The notes beneath the pieces were generated by a model that saw nothing but the letters and a program-made list of their open reading frames with translations, was not told where the DNA came from and ran no database searches. 44,577 nt of DNA from the IMG/VR virus record IMGVR_UViG_3300002137_000253, positions 1 to 44,577 of that record. One strand, given 5' to 3'. Position numbers and translations under genes: made by a program. Positions 24,782 through 32,363 of this stretch are shown piece after piece. Within the stretch, counting starts at the first letter, position 1, and every line of letters starts with the position of its first letter. This DNA comes from a virus.

Positions 24782-25514
24782 GAACTTCCGCAAGGATCGC
24801 TTTACGACGATCGATAACGCCGTACTGGAGCGCTCAGATCTTACTTGGAGAGCCAAAGGTATACTTACCTACCTGGTAGGGAAGCCGAAGGACTGGGAGG
24901 TAAGACTGGCCGACCTGGTTAACAGATCTAAAGAGGGGAGGGACGCCGTCCGCGCCTCTCTCTCTGAGCTTAAAGAGCTCGGATACCTAGTAACTATACC
25001 GACCCGGGAAGCCGGTAAAATCGTAGATAATGTAACCTTCGTATCGGACAGACCGGAGGATCTAGCTGAACTACTGGAAACCCGTCTACCGGATACCGAC
25101 AGACTGAAAAACCGAACTCCGGCAAAACCGAACTCCGGCAAATCCGATACAACTAATAAAGAATGTAATACCAACGAAAGATCTCTAACTAAAGACGAGA
25201 AGAAGCTCCTCGAGCTCCTTCCCGACGTCGATCTCGAGAAGAAGAGCTTATTTAAGAATAGCCAGAGCTTCGACTGGGAGATCTTCCGCCAGTTTTTCGG
25301 CGAAGAGTTTACCGGCGTGGATGTTCGTCATTACTGGGAAGCGATCGCTAACTGGAACGAGAATAAGAGAGTAACCCGGACGCCCGTCGGATGGATCCTA
25401 ACTATTAGGAACTCGATCGCCAGGGACGCGAAGAAGGGAGTCGCTAGAAGAAACTCGGAAGGACTGGCCGCCCAGGGCGAAGGTCTGGCCTCCTTCCTTA
25501 AACTAGGCCGATAA
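24768..25514 (+). CDS. Winged-helix replication protein (HTH_36/DnaD-like)
   Basis: A 248-residue protein. The N-terminal ~90 residues have the pattern of phage replication initiators: LSWRAKG-like DLTWRAKGILTYL, then DWEVRLADLVNRSKEGRDA and an ELKELGYL wing, fitting HTH_36. The middle (~100-145) is charged and repetitive (NRTPAKPNSGK). The C-terminal ~80 residues resemble the DnaD-like or helicase-loader end of these proteins. It probably binds the phage origin and recruits host replication machinery. The origin itself was not identified; in many phages it lies inside this gene. Confidence 0.7.
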   Translation: MPTIKNFRKDRFTTIDNAVLERSDLTWRAKGILTYLVGKPKDWEVRLADLVNRSKEGRDAVRASLSELKELGYLVTIPTREAGKIVDNVTFVSDRPEDLAELLETRLPDTDRLKNRTPAKPNSGKSDTTNKECNTNERSLTKDEKKLLELLPDVDLEKKSLFKNSQSFDWEIFRQFFGEEFTGVDVRHYWEAIANWNENKRVTRTPVGWILTIRNSIARDAKKGVARRNSEGLAAQGEGLASFLKLGR

Positions 25515-26389
25515 TGAAAGACCAGACGAAACAGATCGCCAGGCGCGAAGACTTAAGCGAGCAGATCGCCCAGGCGGGGATCTCGATCCAGAGGAGTAAA
25601 CTCCAGGCAATAAAACTATCCGAGAAGCCCAGGATCCCAGATATGGATCCCGTCGAATTTAAGACCGTAGGCGTAGAGCTCCTCCGCTATATCTGGAAGG
25701 ACTTCGGTATCCAGGGCACGCCCGAGAAGTACGACGAGATCCGCTTCCTGGACTTCCTTCTGGCTTATTACAGGGACTTCTCCCTGGAGGAGATTAAGCT
25801 AGCCTTCGAGTACTTTATTACTGGAGAGCTCGAGGGATACGTGCGAAAGGAGTTAAACCACTACGGCCGATGGAGTATACAGTTCGCCGCCGATATCCTA
25901 AAGGGATACCGTAGTTATAGAGGCCGAGCTATAAGCGATACCAGGAGACAGCTACCAGAGCCGAAGGAGATAGAGAAGACTCCGGAGGAGATCGAAGCGG
26001 ATCATATTAACTATTGCCGCTTTATCTATAACCAACTCGAGGGAGCTATCTCCAGGAAGGAGGAGCCACTGGCTTACTTCTTCTCGTCGTTCGTTCATAA
26101 GACTTTATGCGACGTCGGGATCCTGGAGCCTCGAGAGGTGTCCGATAAAGAAGTCGACGACGGCTTCGGGAAGTTCCTCGCCAGACAGGACGTAGATCGC
26201 TTCCAGAAGGACAGATACCGGAACGAGTTCCAGAAGGACGGTAAGATATCCGGGATCTTAAAGAATACAGTTATTAACCACGCGATCCAGAGGGATATCC
26301 AGAACCTAATTAAGGAGGGAGATATCGACGGGATCCGCGATAAATTTATAGCCTATGCGAGTAATAGGAATAGATCCCGGGAAAAGTAA
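25514..26389 (+). CDS. Replication-region protein, hypothetical
   Basis: A 291-residue, largely helical protein of unrecognised family, coupled by its ATG to the stop of the initiator-like gene and overlapping ruvC by 35 bases. This is the position in which many phages carry a helicase loader, but I see no Walker A motif, so a DnaC-type ATPase is not supported. The basic C-terminus (NRNRSREK) may bind nucleic acid. Confidence 0.6.
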   Translation: MKDQTKQIARREDLSEQIAQAGISIQRSKLQAIKLSEKPRIPDMDPVEFKTVGVELLRYIWKDFGIQGTPEKYDEIRFLDFLLAYYRDFSLEEIKLAFEYFITGELEGYVRKELNHYGRWSIQFAADILKGYRSYRGRAISDTRRQLPEPKEIEKTPEEIEADHINYCRFIYNQLEGAISRKEEPLAYFFSSFVHKTLCDVGILEPREVSDKEVDDGFGKFLARQDVDRFQKDRYRNEFQKDGKISGILKNTVINHAIQRDIQNLIKEGDIDGIRDKFIAYASNRNRSREK

Positions 26390-26891
26390 CGGAGGGATCG
26401 CGATATACGACGAGAAGATTAAAGACTGGGCTCTCTCCAGGCAGCCAGACGAAAACGAATGGAAGAAGATCTTCGACACCTGGGACAGAGAGACGACGAT
26501 AATAGCTATCGAGAAGCTAAACCTCCGGGAGGACGACAGGACGAGCCCGGCCTTCTACGCTATCGCTAATCTGGTACAGCAGACCGAGAGGCTTATCGCG
26601 ACCCTATCGACCCTGGGCTTCGACGTAGTCGAGATCTATCCGGTATCCTGGCAAAGTATCTGGAGGATACAGACGAAAGGAAAGACGGCCGACGAGAAGA
26701 AGTACGTATACCAGAAGATCGCCGTTAACCTAACAGGGAGGAAGGTCGCCCTCTGGGGATCCGATGCCGTCCTTATCGCTTACTACCTCCAGAAGAAGCG
26801 ATACGAGGATCCGAAATGGATCCAGGATAGAGTTGTCGGTGGTATTAAAAACCTTCATATATTTGGCCAGAATAAACCCGTAAACCCTTAA
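26355..26891 (+). CDS. ruvC-like: RuvC-like Holliday junction resolvase
   Basis: A 178-residue protein with the RuvC RNase H fold signature: IGIDPGKSNGG at the N-terminus (D7), IIAIEKLN (E53) and SDAVLIAYYL (D137) supply the acidic metal ligands, spaced as in RuvC resolvases. It should cut Holliday junctions or branched DNA before packaging. The start overlaps the preceding gene. A promoter-like motif near its 3' end (26854) could separately drive the ssb gene. Confidence 0.85.
   Translation: MRVIGIDPGKSNGGIAIYDEKIKDWALSRQPDENEWKKIFDTWDRETTIIAIEKLNLREDDRTSPAFYAIANLVQQTERLIATLSTLGFDVVEIYPVSWQSIWRIQTKGKTADEKKYVYQKIAVNLTGRKVALWGSDAVLIAYYLQKKRYEDPKWIQDRVVGGIKNLHIFGQNKPVNP
26854..26866 (+). promoter_or_regulatory. 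Promoter inside ruvC 3' end, driving ssb
   Basis: TTCATATATTTGG contains TATATTTG (26858-26865), an exact match to the Bacteroidota -7 consensus. TTG at 26833-26835 could be a -33 element, 22 bases upstream of the -7 box. The ssb ATG lies 30 bases downstream. Confidence 0.6.
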
Positions 26892-26895
26892 GACT

Positions 26896-27321
26896 ATGAG
26901 GACTAATAAAGTACAGCTCATAGGGAACGTAGGCAAGGATCCAGAGATCCACCGCTTCGACACGGGAAGCTCGAAGGCTTCCTTCTCCCTAGCGACGAGC
27001 GAAAAATACCGCGATAATAGCGGACAGCTACAAGAAAAAACCGAATGGCATAACGTAGTAGCCTGGGGAAAGACAGCCGAGAAGGTCGAGAAATACCTAA
27101 AGAAAGGCTCGAAGATAGGCCTCGAAGGAAAGATCGAGACCAGGAAGTACCAGGATAGCGACGGATCCGATCGGTATATTACAGAGATCAACGCCTTTTC
27201 TATCCTCTTCCTGGATACTAAGAACAGAGATAACGATAACAGGGGAGCTAACTACTCCCCGAGCTCCTCGAGCGACGCGCCCGCTCCTGGAGACGATCCG
27301 GAGGATGACCTCTACTTCTAG
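26896..27321 (+). CDS. ssb: Single-stranded DNA-binding protein
   Basis: A 141-residue SSB. The OB-fold pattern is clear: NKVQLIGNVGKDPEI at the start, then KASFSLATSEKY, KTEWHNVVAWGKTAEKVEKY, KGSKIGLEGKIETRKY and the C-terminal acidic tail (residues ~125-141), ending DDLYF instead of the host-type DDDIPF. The changed tip may still bind SSB partner proteins. It likely coats replication intermediates and works with RuvC and the RecB-like nuclease. It has its own promoter candidate in the upstream gene. Confidence 0.92.
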   Translation: MRTNKVQLIGNVGKDPEIHRFDTGSSKASFSLATSEKYRDNSGQLQEKTEWHNVVAWGKTAEKVEKYLKKGSKIGLEGKIETRKYQDSDGSDRYITEINAFSILFLDTKNRDNDNRGANYSPSSSSDAPAPGDDPEDDLYF

Positions 27322-27651
27322 GTGGAGGAACTCCGGAACCGTTTCTACGACCTTATCCGAAACCTACGAAGAGTACAGGCGCGATACTTTCAGCTTCGGA
27401 ATAAGGCAGACCTCGAGCTATCTAAGAAACTAGAAGCCCAGACCAGGGACTCGATAACCTGGATACAGAAGAACCCGGAACAGCTCCGGGATCCTCTAGT
27501 TCTCCAGGTGCGTAAGATGCTCGATAGCCAGACCCAGTACTATAACCAGAAGAGCCGCGATAACTTAACTCGATCGAAGACTCTCGAGAGAGAGGTCGAT
27601 AAAGCCGTCGCCGAGTTCTTCGACTCCCAGACCTCCCTCTTCGATGAATAA
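27322..27651 (+). CDS. Helical hypothetical protein with GTG start
   Basis: A 109-residue, highly charged, almost entirely helical protein. It begins with GTG directly after the ssb stop codon, so translation is presumably coupled. The C-terminal stretch SQTSLFDE resembles short partner-binding motifs of clamp or SSB interactors (QxxLF), which would fit a replication accessory role. That reading is speculative. Confidence 0.6.
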   Translation: MEELRNRFYDLIRNLRRVQARYFQLRNKADLELSKKLEAQTRDSITWIQKNPEQLRDPLVLQVRKMLDSQTQYYNQKSRDNLTRSKTLEREVDKAVAEFFDSQTSLFDE

Positions 27652-28111
27652 GCCCAGGAAATACGAGGCGCTCGTCCAGGTAGACCAGAACGGGAGGCCT
27701 AAGACATATAACCGGCGAGCCCTGGAGGAGTTCTTCGCTCTTAACCCGGGCGCTCGCTTTACAGCCGTCTATAAGAAAGTCGGGAACCGGAAGACCGATA
27801 AGTTACGGGCGTATTACTTCGCGGAAGTCGTACCGAAGTTCCAGATCGTACTCCGGGGACACGGCTATAATTTTACGAAGGAAGGGACGCACGACTTTAT
27901 TAAGCAATTCAGCCCAGTAATGAGCGAAGAAGTAGAGATCGACGGGAACTACTTTACGAAGGATAGAGGCCTATCGGACGACGACTTCGATACTAGCGAC
28001 TTCCTGGCTTATCTGGAGGATCTTAAACAGATCGGTGCGGAGACCTTCGGGATAGTAATTAACGACCCGGGCGACTTCGACGACCGGATAGATACAGAGG
28101 CCGATGAATAG
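27644..28111 (+). CDS. NinB-like recombination protein candidate
   Basis: A 155-residue protein with the segment KLRAYYFAEVVPKFQIVLRGHGY (key: R..YYFAEVVP, then GY) followed by HDFIKQF. It resembles small phage proteins of the NinB/Orf recombination-mediator type, in which this motif has the form NxxYYxxVxP. It lies next to ssb and a methyltransferase. The acidic C-terminus is long. The assignment is tentative. Confidence 0.5.
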   Translation: MNKPRKYEALVQVDQNGRPKTYNRRALEEFFALNPGARFTAVYKKVGNRKTDKLRAYYFAEVVPKFQIVLRGHGYNFTKEGTHDFIKQFSPVMSEEVEIDGNYFTKDRGLSDDDFDTSDFLAYLEDLKQIGAETFGIVINDPGDFDDRIDTEADE

Positions 28112-28718
28112 GACAGTAATACAGGCAGAAGCCCTCGCTTGGCTAAACGGCCAGGAACCGGATAGCTACCTCGCTATCGTAACCAGTCTCCCGGATCCCG
28201 AGGAGGTAGGTATATCGATACAGAAATGGAAGACCTGGATCGCGGCCGTAGCCGAGTCGATAGACCGAGTCCTGGATCCTCGAGGGATAGCCGTCTTTTA
28301 CCAGACAGACCGGAGAGTAAATGGCGAGATCCTGGATAAGAAGAGCCGTATATCGGCGGCCTTCTACGATTTGGGATACCGTACCGTCCTCTCGAAGATC
28401 GCCTTAACCCAGAACCCAGATACGACGAACCTCTTCCGACCTACCTATACGAACCTCTTCGCCGTATCGAAGAAGGCGACCTCCGGACAGGCTACGCCGG
28501 ATGTCTTCGGAGCCGGTAAGAAGGTATACCCGAACGCTACCGGACTAAAGGCGGCGACCGTCGCCCTGGAGTACGTAAGGAGCCAGGTCGGGGACGTAGT
28601 TATCCTCGATCCCTTTTGCGGCCAGGGCTCCATCCTTAAGATCGCGAACGATCTCGGCCTGGACTCTATCGGTATCGATATCGACGAGAGCCAGGTACTT
28701 AAAGCCCGGAAGCTATGA
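28104..28718 (+). CDS. SAM-dependent DNA methyltransferase with SLPD motif
   Basis: A 204-residue methyltransferase. The SAM-binding motif I, DPFCGQGS, begins at residue 169, near the C-terminus, and the catalytic motif IV, TSLPD (27-31), lies at the N-terminus, the beta-class order. SLPD replaces the usual (D/N/S)PP(Y/F) motif, so the target base cannot be predicted confidently. There is no obvious target recognition domain, so it is small. It could protect phage DNA against host restriction. It overlaps the genes on either side. Confidence 0.7.
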   Translation: MNRTVIQAEALAWLNGQEPDSYLAIVTSLPDPEEVGISIQKWKTWIAAVAESIDRVLDPRGIAVFYQTDRRVNGEILDKKSRISAAFYDLGYRTVLSKIALTQNPDTTNLFRPTYTNLFAVSKKATSGQATPDVFGAGKKVYPNATGLKAATVALEYVRSQVGDVVILDPFCGQGSILKIANDLGLDSIGIDIDESQVLKARKL

Positions 28719-28891
28719 AGATCCCTATCCGATACAGGCTACGCCGTAAAGGCCAGGGAGCGATCGGGGAGATTGAGGTAGACCTACCGGATCGGGAGTA
28801 TAGAGACGAAGACCAGAGAGTCGACGCGATCGACGACCTGGTAGTCGAGAAGCTCGGAGAGAGTCCGATCTGGTGGCGCGAAACGAAATGA
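28715..28891 (+). CDS. Small charged hypothetical protein
   Basis: A 58-residue ORF starting in an ATGA overlap with the methyltransferase stop and ending before a 92-base gap. It is rich in Arg, Asp and Glu with no recognised motif. The coupling suggests it is translated together with the methyltransferase. Confidence 0.55.
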   Translation: MKIPIRYRLRRKGQGAIGEIEVDLPDREYRDEDQRVDAIDDLVVEKLGESPIWWRETK

Positions 28892-28983
28892 AGCCCACAA
28901 ATCGACTCAAAAGATATCCGGTATAGAGAGCGCCGGGCTCGAAGCGAAAGTTCTCACAACGTAATTTTTATCCAAAATAAGTT

Positions 28984-29727
28984 ATGATTAACGGATATAG
29001 CAGAGTCGCCCAGATAACTGGAGGCGGCCTCGAGTTCGTACAGTCGAACGAGGTAAATAACCCGGGGACAGTAGACCAGAGGGAAACGAAGACTAGGGAT
29101 ACGGGAGTACCGCACCCGGATCTTAAGGAGAAGTTCGAGGATCTTAAGACCTTCTTCCTTCGATCTCTCGGACTGGATCCCTTTCCGGCTCTCTTCGCCC
29201 TGGATAAGTCGGAGACCCCAGGCGCTACGATTAAAGAGCGACAGGCTGTAAAGGATATCGCTAAAGTACTCGTGAAGCTCCAGTCGGAGATCCAGGAGAA
29301 GATCGAGATCCGAAGCGTATCTATCTCGGGAACAGAAGAGAAGCCGAAGATTATTATCTCCGGAGTAGTCGAGACCCCGAACGGGAAGAAGGCGGCCTTA
29401 AACACGCCCCTAATCGATACGAGTAGATCGACCTATGGCTTCGAGGAGTCCCTCCTGGAGAGAGTAGAGCAGCTCGTAGAGGAGGTAGAGAAGTATCGAG
29501 GAGGGAAGAGGCAACAGCTATCGATGGACTTCGGAGATGATTCGGATATTCAAGACGAAGGCCAGGCTCCGGACTTCTTCGGTAAGGAGGGAGAGCGTAC
29601 AGGCGATCCAGAACCAGGAGAACAGGCGGACGGATCCGATCTACCTCCGGCGAAGGAGAAGAATAGCCCAGTAAGACCTCGGAAGAAGGTAGCCGAGAAA
29701 GTCGATAAGGAGAAGGAAGTAGCGTAA
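28984..29727 (+). CDS. Hypothetical protein with long acidic-basic C-terminal tail
   Basis: A 247-residue protein. Residues ~40-160 look globular with helices and strands; the last ~75 residues are low-complexity, first acidic, then Lys/Pro-rich (PVRPRKKVAEKVDKEKEVA). A KRQQLSMDF stretch near residue 180 resembles a clamp-binding QxxLxxF peptide (QLSMDF), which might link it to the replication clamp. The family is unknown. An AT-rich leader and ATAAGTTATG context mark the start. Confidence 0.65.
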   Translation: MINGYSRVAQITGGGLEFVQSNEVNNPGTVDQRETKTRDTGVPHPDLKEKFEDLKTFFLRSLGLDPFPALFALDKSETPGATIKERQAVKDIAKVLVKLQSEIQEKIEIRSVSISGTEEKPKIIISGVVETPNGKKAALNTPLIDTSRSTYGFEESLLERVEQLVEEVEKYRGGKRQQLSMDFGDDSDIQDEGQAPDFFGKEGERTGDPEPGEQADGSDLPPAKEKNSPVRPRKKVAEKVDKEKEVA

Positions 29728-29728
29728 T

Positions 29729-30196
29729 ATGAAATTGCCTATCTCCCTCGACTCTCGAGAGGAGTACGATTACGTCCGGAACGAGCGAGGATACGAACCT
29801 CTCGCAGACTTCCGGACGTTTTCTTTACCTCCAGAACTGAGGTACGAGCTCCTCCTGGAAAAGTTCCAGAAGTATAACCCGAAACAGACCGCCCGCTTCT
29901 ATCGTTGGTACTGGGAAACCTACCCGGGAAGCCAGGATCCAAGGCGATGCGAGAACTGTAATACGCCGCTGCCTTTATACTCGGCAGTTTATGTATCGCA
30001 TATTCTTACTCGAGGGAGCTATCCCTTCGTCGAGATAGCCTACGATCCCCGGAATATAAACCTCCTTTGCTTCGATTGCCATAGACGATGGGAAGACCGT
30101 ACTCTTCGAGGAGATCTTCATATCTTCGCAGATAACCAGGCCAGGATCGAGACTATTAGGTCGGAGTTCCTGGCCGTATACACAAACAGATTATGA
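29729..30196 (+). CDS. HNH endonuclease
   Basis: A 155-residue protein with a zinc-bound HNH motif: C74 and C77, then H91 in VSHIL, an Asn in RNINLLC, and C114/C117/H118 in CFDCH. The nuclease probably needs a divalent metal. It overlaps the following methyltransferase as ATGA, which suggests the pair is expressed together, either as a phage restriction-modification-like unit or, if it is a homing-type nuclease, by chance. HNH proteins also assist packaging in some phages, but this one is far from terminase. Confidence 0.8.
   Translation: MKLPISLDSREEYDYVRNERGYEPLADFRTFSLPPELRYELLLEKFQKYNPKQTARFYRWYWETYPGSQDPRRCENCNTPLPLYSAVYVSHILTRGSYPFVEIAYDPRNINLLCFDCHRRWEDRTLRGDLHIFADNQARIETIRSEFLAVYTNRL
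30117..30129 (+). promoter_or_regulatory. Promoter-like motif inside the HNH gene
   Basis: TTCATATCTTCGC matches the recurrent motif with one transition class change (TTC for TTT), and -7 box TATCTTCG. It lies 64 bases before the ATG of the methyltransferase at 30193 and could boost it independently of the nuclease. Because it lies inside coding sequence, chance is possible. Confidence 0.4.
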
Positions 30197-31536
30197 ATAC
30201 GATTAAGATCCACAACCTCGGCGGCCTTCCGACTACTCCCTACCAGGCTCTCGAAGGTATCCAGGGAGACCTCTACGACTACTCCGGAGTAGAAGCCCTT
30301 ATCCGCTCGATACTGGAGAAGGGCTTTATCTTCCCGAAAATGGCTTGGAAGAGCGGGAAGAAGCTCTATATAATAGACGGCCATAAGACGAAGAAAGCGC
30401 TCGAGCTCCTGGAGGAACGAGGCTACGAGATCCCGGAGATCCCCTACGTCCCTATCCCGGCTAAGAATAAGAAGGAAGCCGCTCTTAACCTGGTACTCTT
30501 TAACTCGAAATTCGGTAAAGTCCAGGATCCTACCCGGTTCCTAAACGATAACGGGATAATGCGCGAAGATCTTATCGCCCTGGAAGAGATCCTTTATATC
30601 CCTCCCTTCGACCTGGATCGAATTATATCGCCGCCAGATCCGAAGGAGAGAGGTAGGAAACTTCTCGACGAGTTCGGCGCTCCTCCTTTTACGATATTCG
30701 ACGCGAAGCAAGGATACTGGCAAGAGAGGAAGGCCGCTTGGCTAGGCCTCGGGATCCGCTCAGAGCTCGGACGCGGGGAGAAGCTCCTCGGCTTCCCTAA
30801 ACAGATAGCAGAAGACCAGGGACTCGCCGCGACTTCGATCTTCGACCCAGTCCTGGCGGAGCTAATTTATACCTGGTATCTTCCTCGATTAAACGCTAAG
30901 ATACTAGACCCATTCGCCGGAGGATCTGTACGCGGGATCGTAGCCTATAAGCTAGGATTCCAGTATACCGGTATCGAATTACGCCAGGAGCAGATAGAAG
31001 CTAACTACCAGAACCTCGAGGAGATCTTCCCGGAAGAAGTAGCCGATATCTCTCCGACCTGGATACCAGGAGACAGCTTGGAGGAACTTCCGAAAATTAA
31101 GGAGAAGTTCGACCTCGTCTTTACCTGTCCTCCTTACTTCGACCTAGAGCAGTATAGCGAAGACCCGAAGGATCTATCCGCTATGAGCTTCCAGGAGTTC
31201 GAGGGAGTATACCGGGAGATCCTCCGCGCCTCCTTCGATAAGCTCATAGATAACCGCTTCGCCGTAGTCGTTATCGGTAACGTCCGAGATAAGAAGGGAG
31301 CCTTCCGCGATCTGGTAGGCCTAACCATCGATGCGGCCAGGAGCTCCGGCCTTATTTTCTATAACGACTGTATCCTGTGCACCGCTATAAGCTCCGCCTC
31401 TATGAGAGCTCGGAAATTCTTTACAGCCGCCAGGAAACAGACGAGGATCCACCAGAACGTACTAATCTTCTACAAGGGAGACCCGAAGAAAATAAAGGAA
31501 ACCTTTACGGAAGTATTAACCCTCCGCGACGAATGA
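30193..31536 (+). CDS. ParB-like domain fused to a DNA methyltransferase
   Basis: A 447-residue fusion. The N-terminal ~120 residues resemble a ParB/Srx domain: LIRSILEKGFIFP, then IIDGHKTKKALELL (DGHKT, 62-66) with the GHxR-like motif as GHKT. The C-terminal half is an N6/N4-type DNA methyltransferase: DPFAGG at 239-244 (motif I, SAM) and TCPPYF near 310-315 (motif IV). ParB-methyltransferase fusions are common in phages and usually modify phage DNA to evade restriction. It follows an HNH nuclease with a 4-base overlap. Confidence 0.85.
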   Translation: MNTIKIHNLGGLPTTPYQALEGIQGDLYDYSGVEALIRSILEKGFIFPKMAWKSGKKLYIIDGHKTKKALELLEERGYEIPEIPYVPIPAKNKKEAALNLVLFNSKFGKVQDPTRFLNDNGIMREDLIALEEILYIPPFDLDRIISPPDPKERGRKLLDEFGAPPFTIFDAKQGYWQERKAAWLGLGIRSELGRGEKLLGFPKQIAEDQGLAATSIFDPVLAELIYTWYLPRLNAKILDPFAGGSVRGIVAYKLGFQYTGIELRQEQIEANYQNLEEIFPEEVADISPTWIPGDSLEELPKIKEKFDLVFTCPPYFDLEQYSEDPKDLSAMSFQEFEGVYREILRASFDKLIDNRFAVVVIGNVRDKKGAFRDLVGLTIDAARSSGLIFYNDCILCTAISSASMRARKFFTAARKQTRIHQNVLIFYKGDPKKIKETFTEVLTLRDE

Positions 31537-31721
31537 CGAGGCTCTGGGCTATTATTTTCGGGAAGGATCCCTATGTCGAAGAATTCTACCTATGGAACCC
31601 TACGAGCGAGGAGTACGTCCAGGACGGATGCGGGAATACGATAAACTTCGAGACCGAGAAGAACGCGGAAGCGGCTCGAAAGTTATACGGGAAGGAGCTA
31701 GTCGTCCACATAAAGAGATAA
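31533..31721 (+). CDS. Small hypothetical protein
   Basis: A 62-residue protein. I use the ATG at 31533, which overlaps the methyltransferase stop, instead of an out-of-register longer frame beginning at 31377 inside the upstream gene. It has many aromatic and charged residues, and no recognised motif. It ends just before a promoter and closes the early/middle block. Confidence 0.65.
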   Translation: MTRLWAIIFGKDPYVEEFYLWNPTSEEYVQDGCGNTINFETEKNAEAARKLYGKELVVHIKR

Positions 31722-31734
31722 TTCATATCTTCGG
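31722..31734 (+). promoter_or_regulatory. Promoter, TTCATATCTTCGG type, almost on a start codon
   Basis: The recurrent motif, with -7 box TATCTTCG at 31726-31733, follows the previous stop directly. The ATG at 31738 comes 4 bases after the box, so transcription should begin at or next to the start codon. Confidence 0.6.
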
Positions 31735-31737
31735 CTT

Positions 31738-32133
31738 ATGAAAAAAGTAATTTTCGTCCTAGCCCTGGCCTTCTTTTTAATAGGAACGGCCGCCCCTGGA
31801 TTCGCTTCTCCCGAGGTAGGACATAACCACCAGACAAAAGAAGCCGCCCTCTCCCCGCTAGACGGGGAGCCTGTGAGTTATAGCCCTAGCTATACCATCG
31901 ACCAGAACCTACTCGCCTCCGTCCAGACGAAAGAGGCCGGAGGATCCGCCGCGAGTTCTAACGAGTCCGGGGAAGATCTGGACGAGATCGTCGACGACGC
32001 GATCGATCACTGGGAAGATAAACCCCTGGGGGAGCCCTGGCCTCTGTGGATCGGTTGGATCGTGGCCGCCGCGCTTATTATCCAACGAGCCTGGAAATAC
32101 TTCTCCAGTAAGAAGGAACCGGACGGAGAGTAA
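31738..32133 (+). CDS. Membrane-anchored exported protein, hypothetical
   Basis: A 131-residue protein with a clear signal peptide (MKK, hydrophobic core, likely cleavage after GFA near residue 24), a long acidic, low-complexity stretch, and a membrane segment at ~100-116 with a basic cytoplasmic-side tail. It likely sits in the inner membrane with its N-terminal part outside. It has its own promoter. Superinfection exclusion or lysis control are possible roles; neither is shown. Confidence 0.65.
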   Translation: MKKVIFVLALAFFLIGTAAPGFASPEVGHNHQTKEAALSPLDGEPVSYSPSYTIDQNLLASVQTKEAGGSAASSNESGEDLDEIVDDAIDHWEDKPLGEPWPLWIGWIVAAALIIQRAWKYFSSKKEPDGE

Positions 32134-32215
32134 ACGACTACAAAATACACGAGACTTGCCTCCTGGAGGTCTGTAAAACCTAAAGGAGAGGACGAGATCC
32201 TCGCGAGAAAATCCG

Positions 32216-32223
32216 TACATTTG
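32216..32223 (+). promoter_or_regulatory. Consensus Bacteroidota -7 promoter box
   Basis: TACATTTG is an exact match to TAnnTTTG. It lies in a 230-base gap, and the next open reading frame begins only after a terminator, so it appears to drive the structured RNA that follows. Confidence 0.6.
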
Positions 32224-32309
32224 CGCGACGATAGAGGGATGTCCATCCCTTCGCGTTGTTAAAAGTTCGACACGAGCGCCTCCCTTCGACAGGAGGCGCT
32301 CTTCTTTTG
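32224..32309 (+). ncRNA. Candidate small structured RNA
   Basis: Directly after a consensus -7 box, CGCGA (32224-32228) pairs with TCGCG (32251-32255) and, inside it, AGGGAT pairs with ATCCCT (32235-32240 with 32245-32250) around a GTCC loop. A short A-rich linker leads to a perfect 10-bp terminator hairpin (32274-32301) with TTCTTTT. There is no open reading frame of note. The transcription start should lie a few bases after the -7 box, so part of the first stem's 5' arm might be lost. The role is unknown. Confidence 0.55.
32274..32309 (+). terminator. Strong terminator
   Basis: GAGCGCCTCC (32274-32283) pairs perfectly with GGAGGCGCTC (32292-32301) around an 8-base loop, followed by TTCTTTTG. 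It ends the small RNA and insulates the next promoter at 32332. Confidence 0.85.
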
Positions 32310-32331
32310 TACGGTATCCAGTCCGGGATCT

Positions 32332-32344
32332 TTCATATCTTTAC
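32332..32344 (+). promoter_or_regulatory. Promoter, TTCATATCTTTAC type
   Basis: An exact copy of the recurrent 13-mer just downstream of a terminator, 20 bases before the ATG at 32364. It should drive the membrane protein and both terminase genes. Confidence 0.65.
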
Positions 32345-32363
32345 CTCTCAGATCTCGAACTTT

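Noticed and set aside
32256-32363. Longer N-terminus for the two-segment membrane protein
   Set aside because: It would run through a perfect terminator and the promoter; the ATG at 32364 is used.
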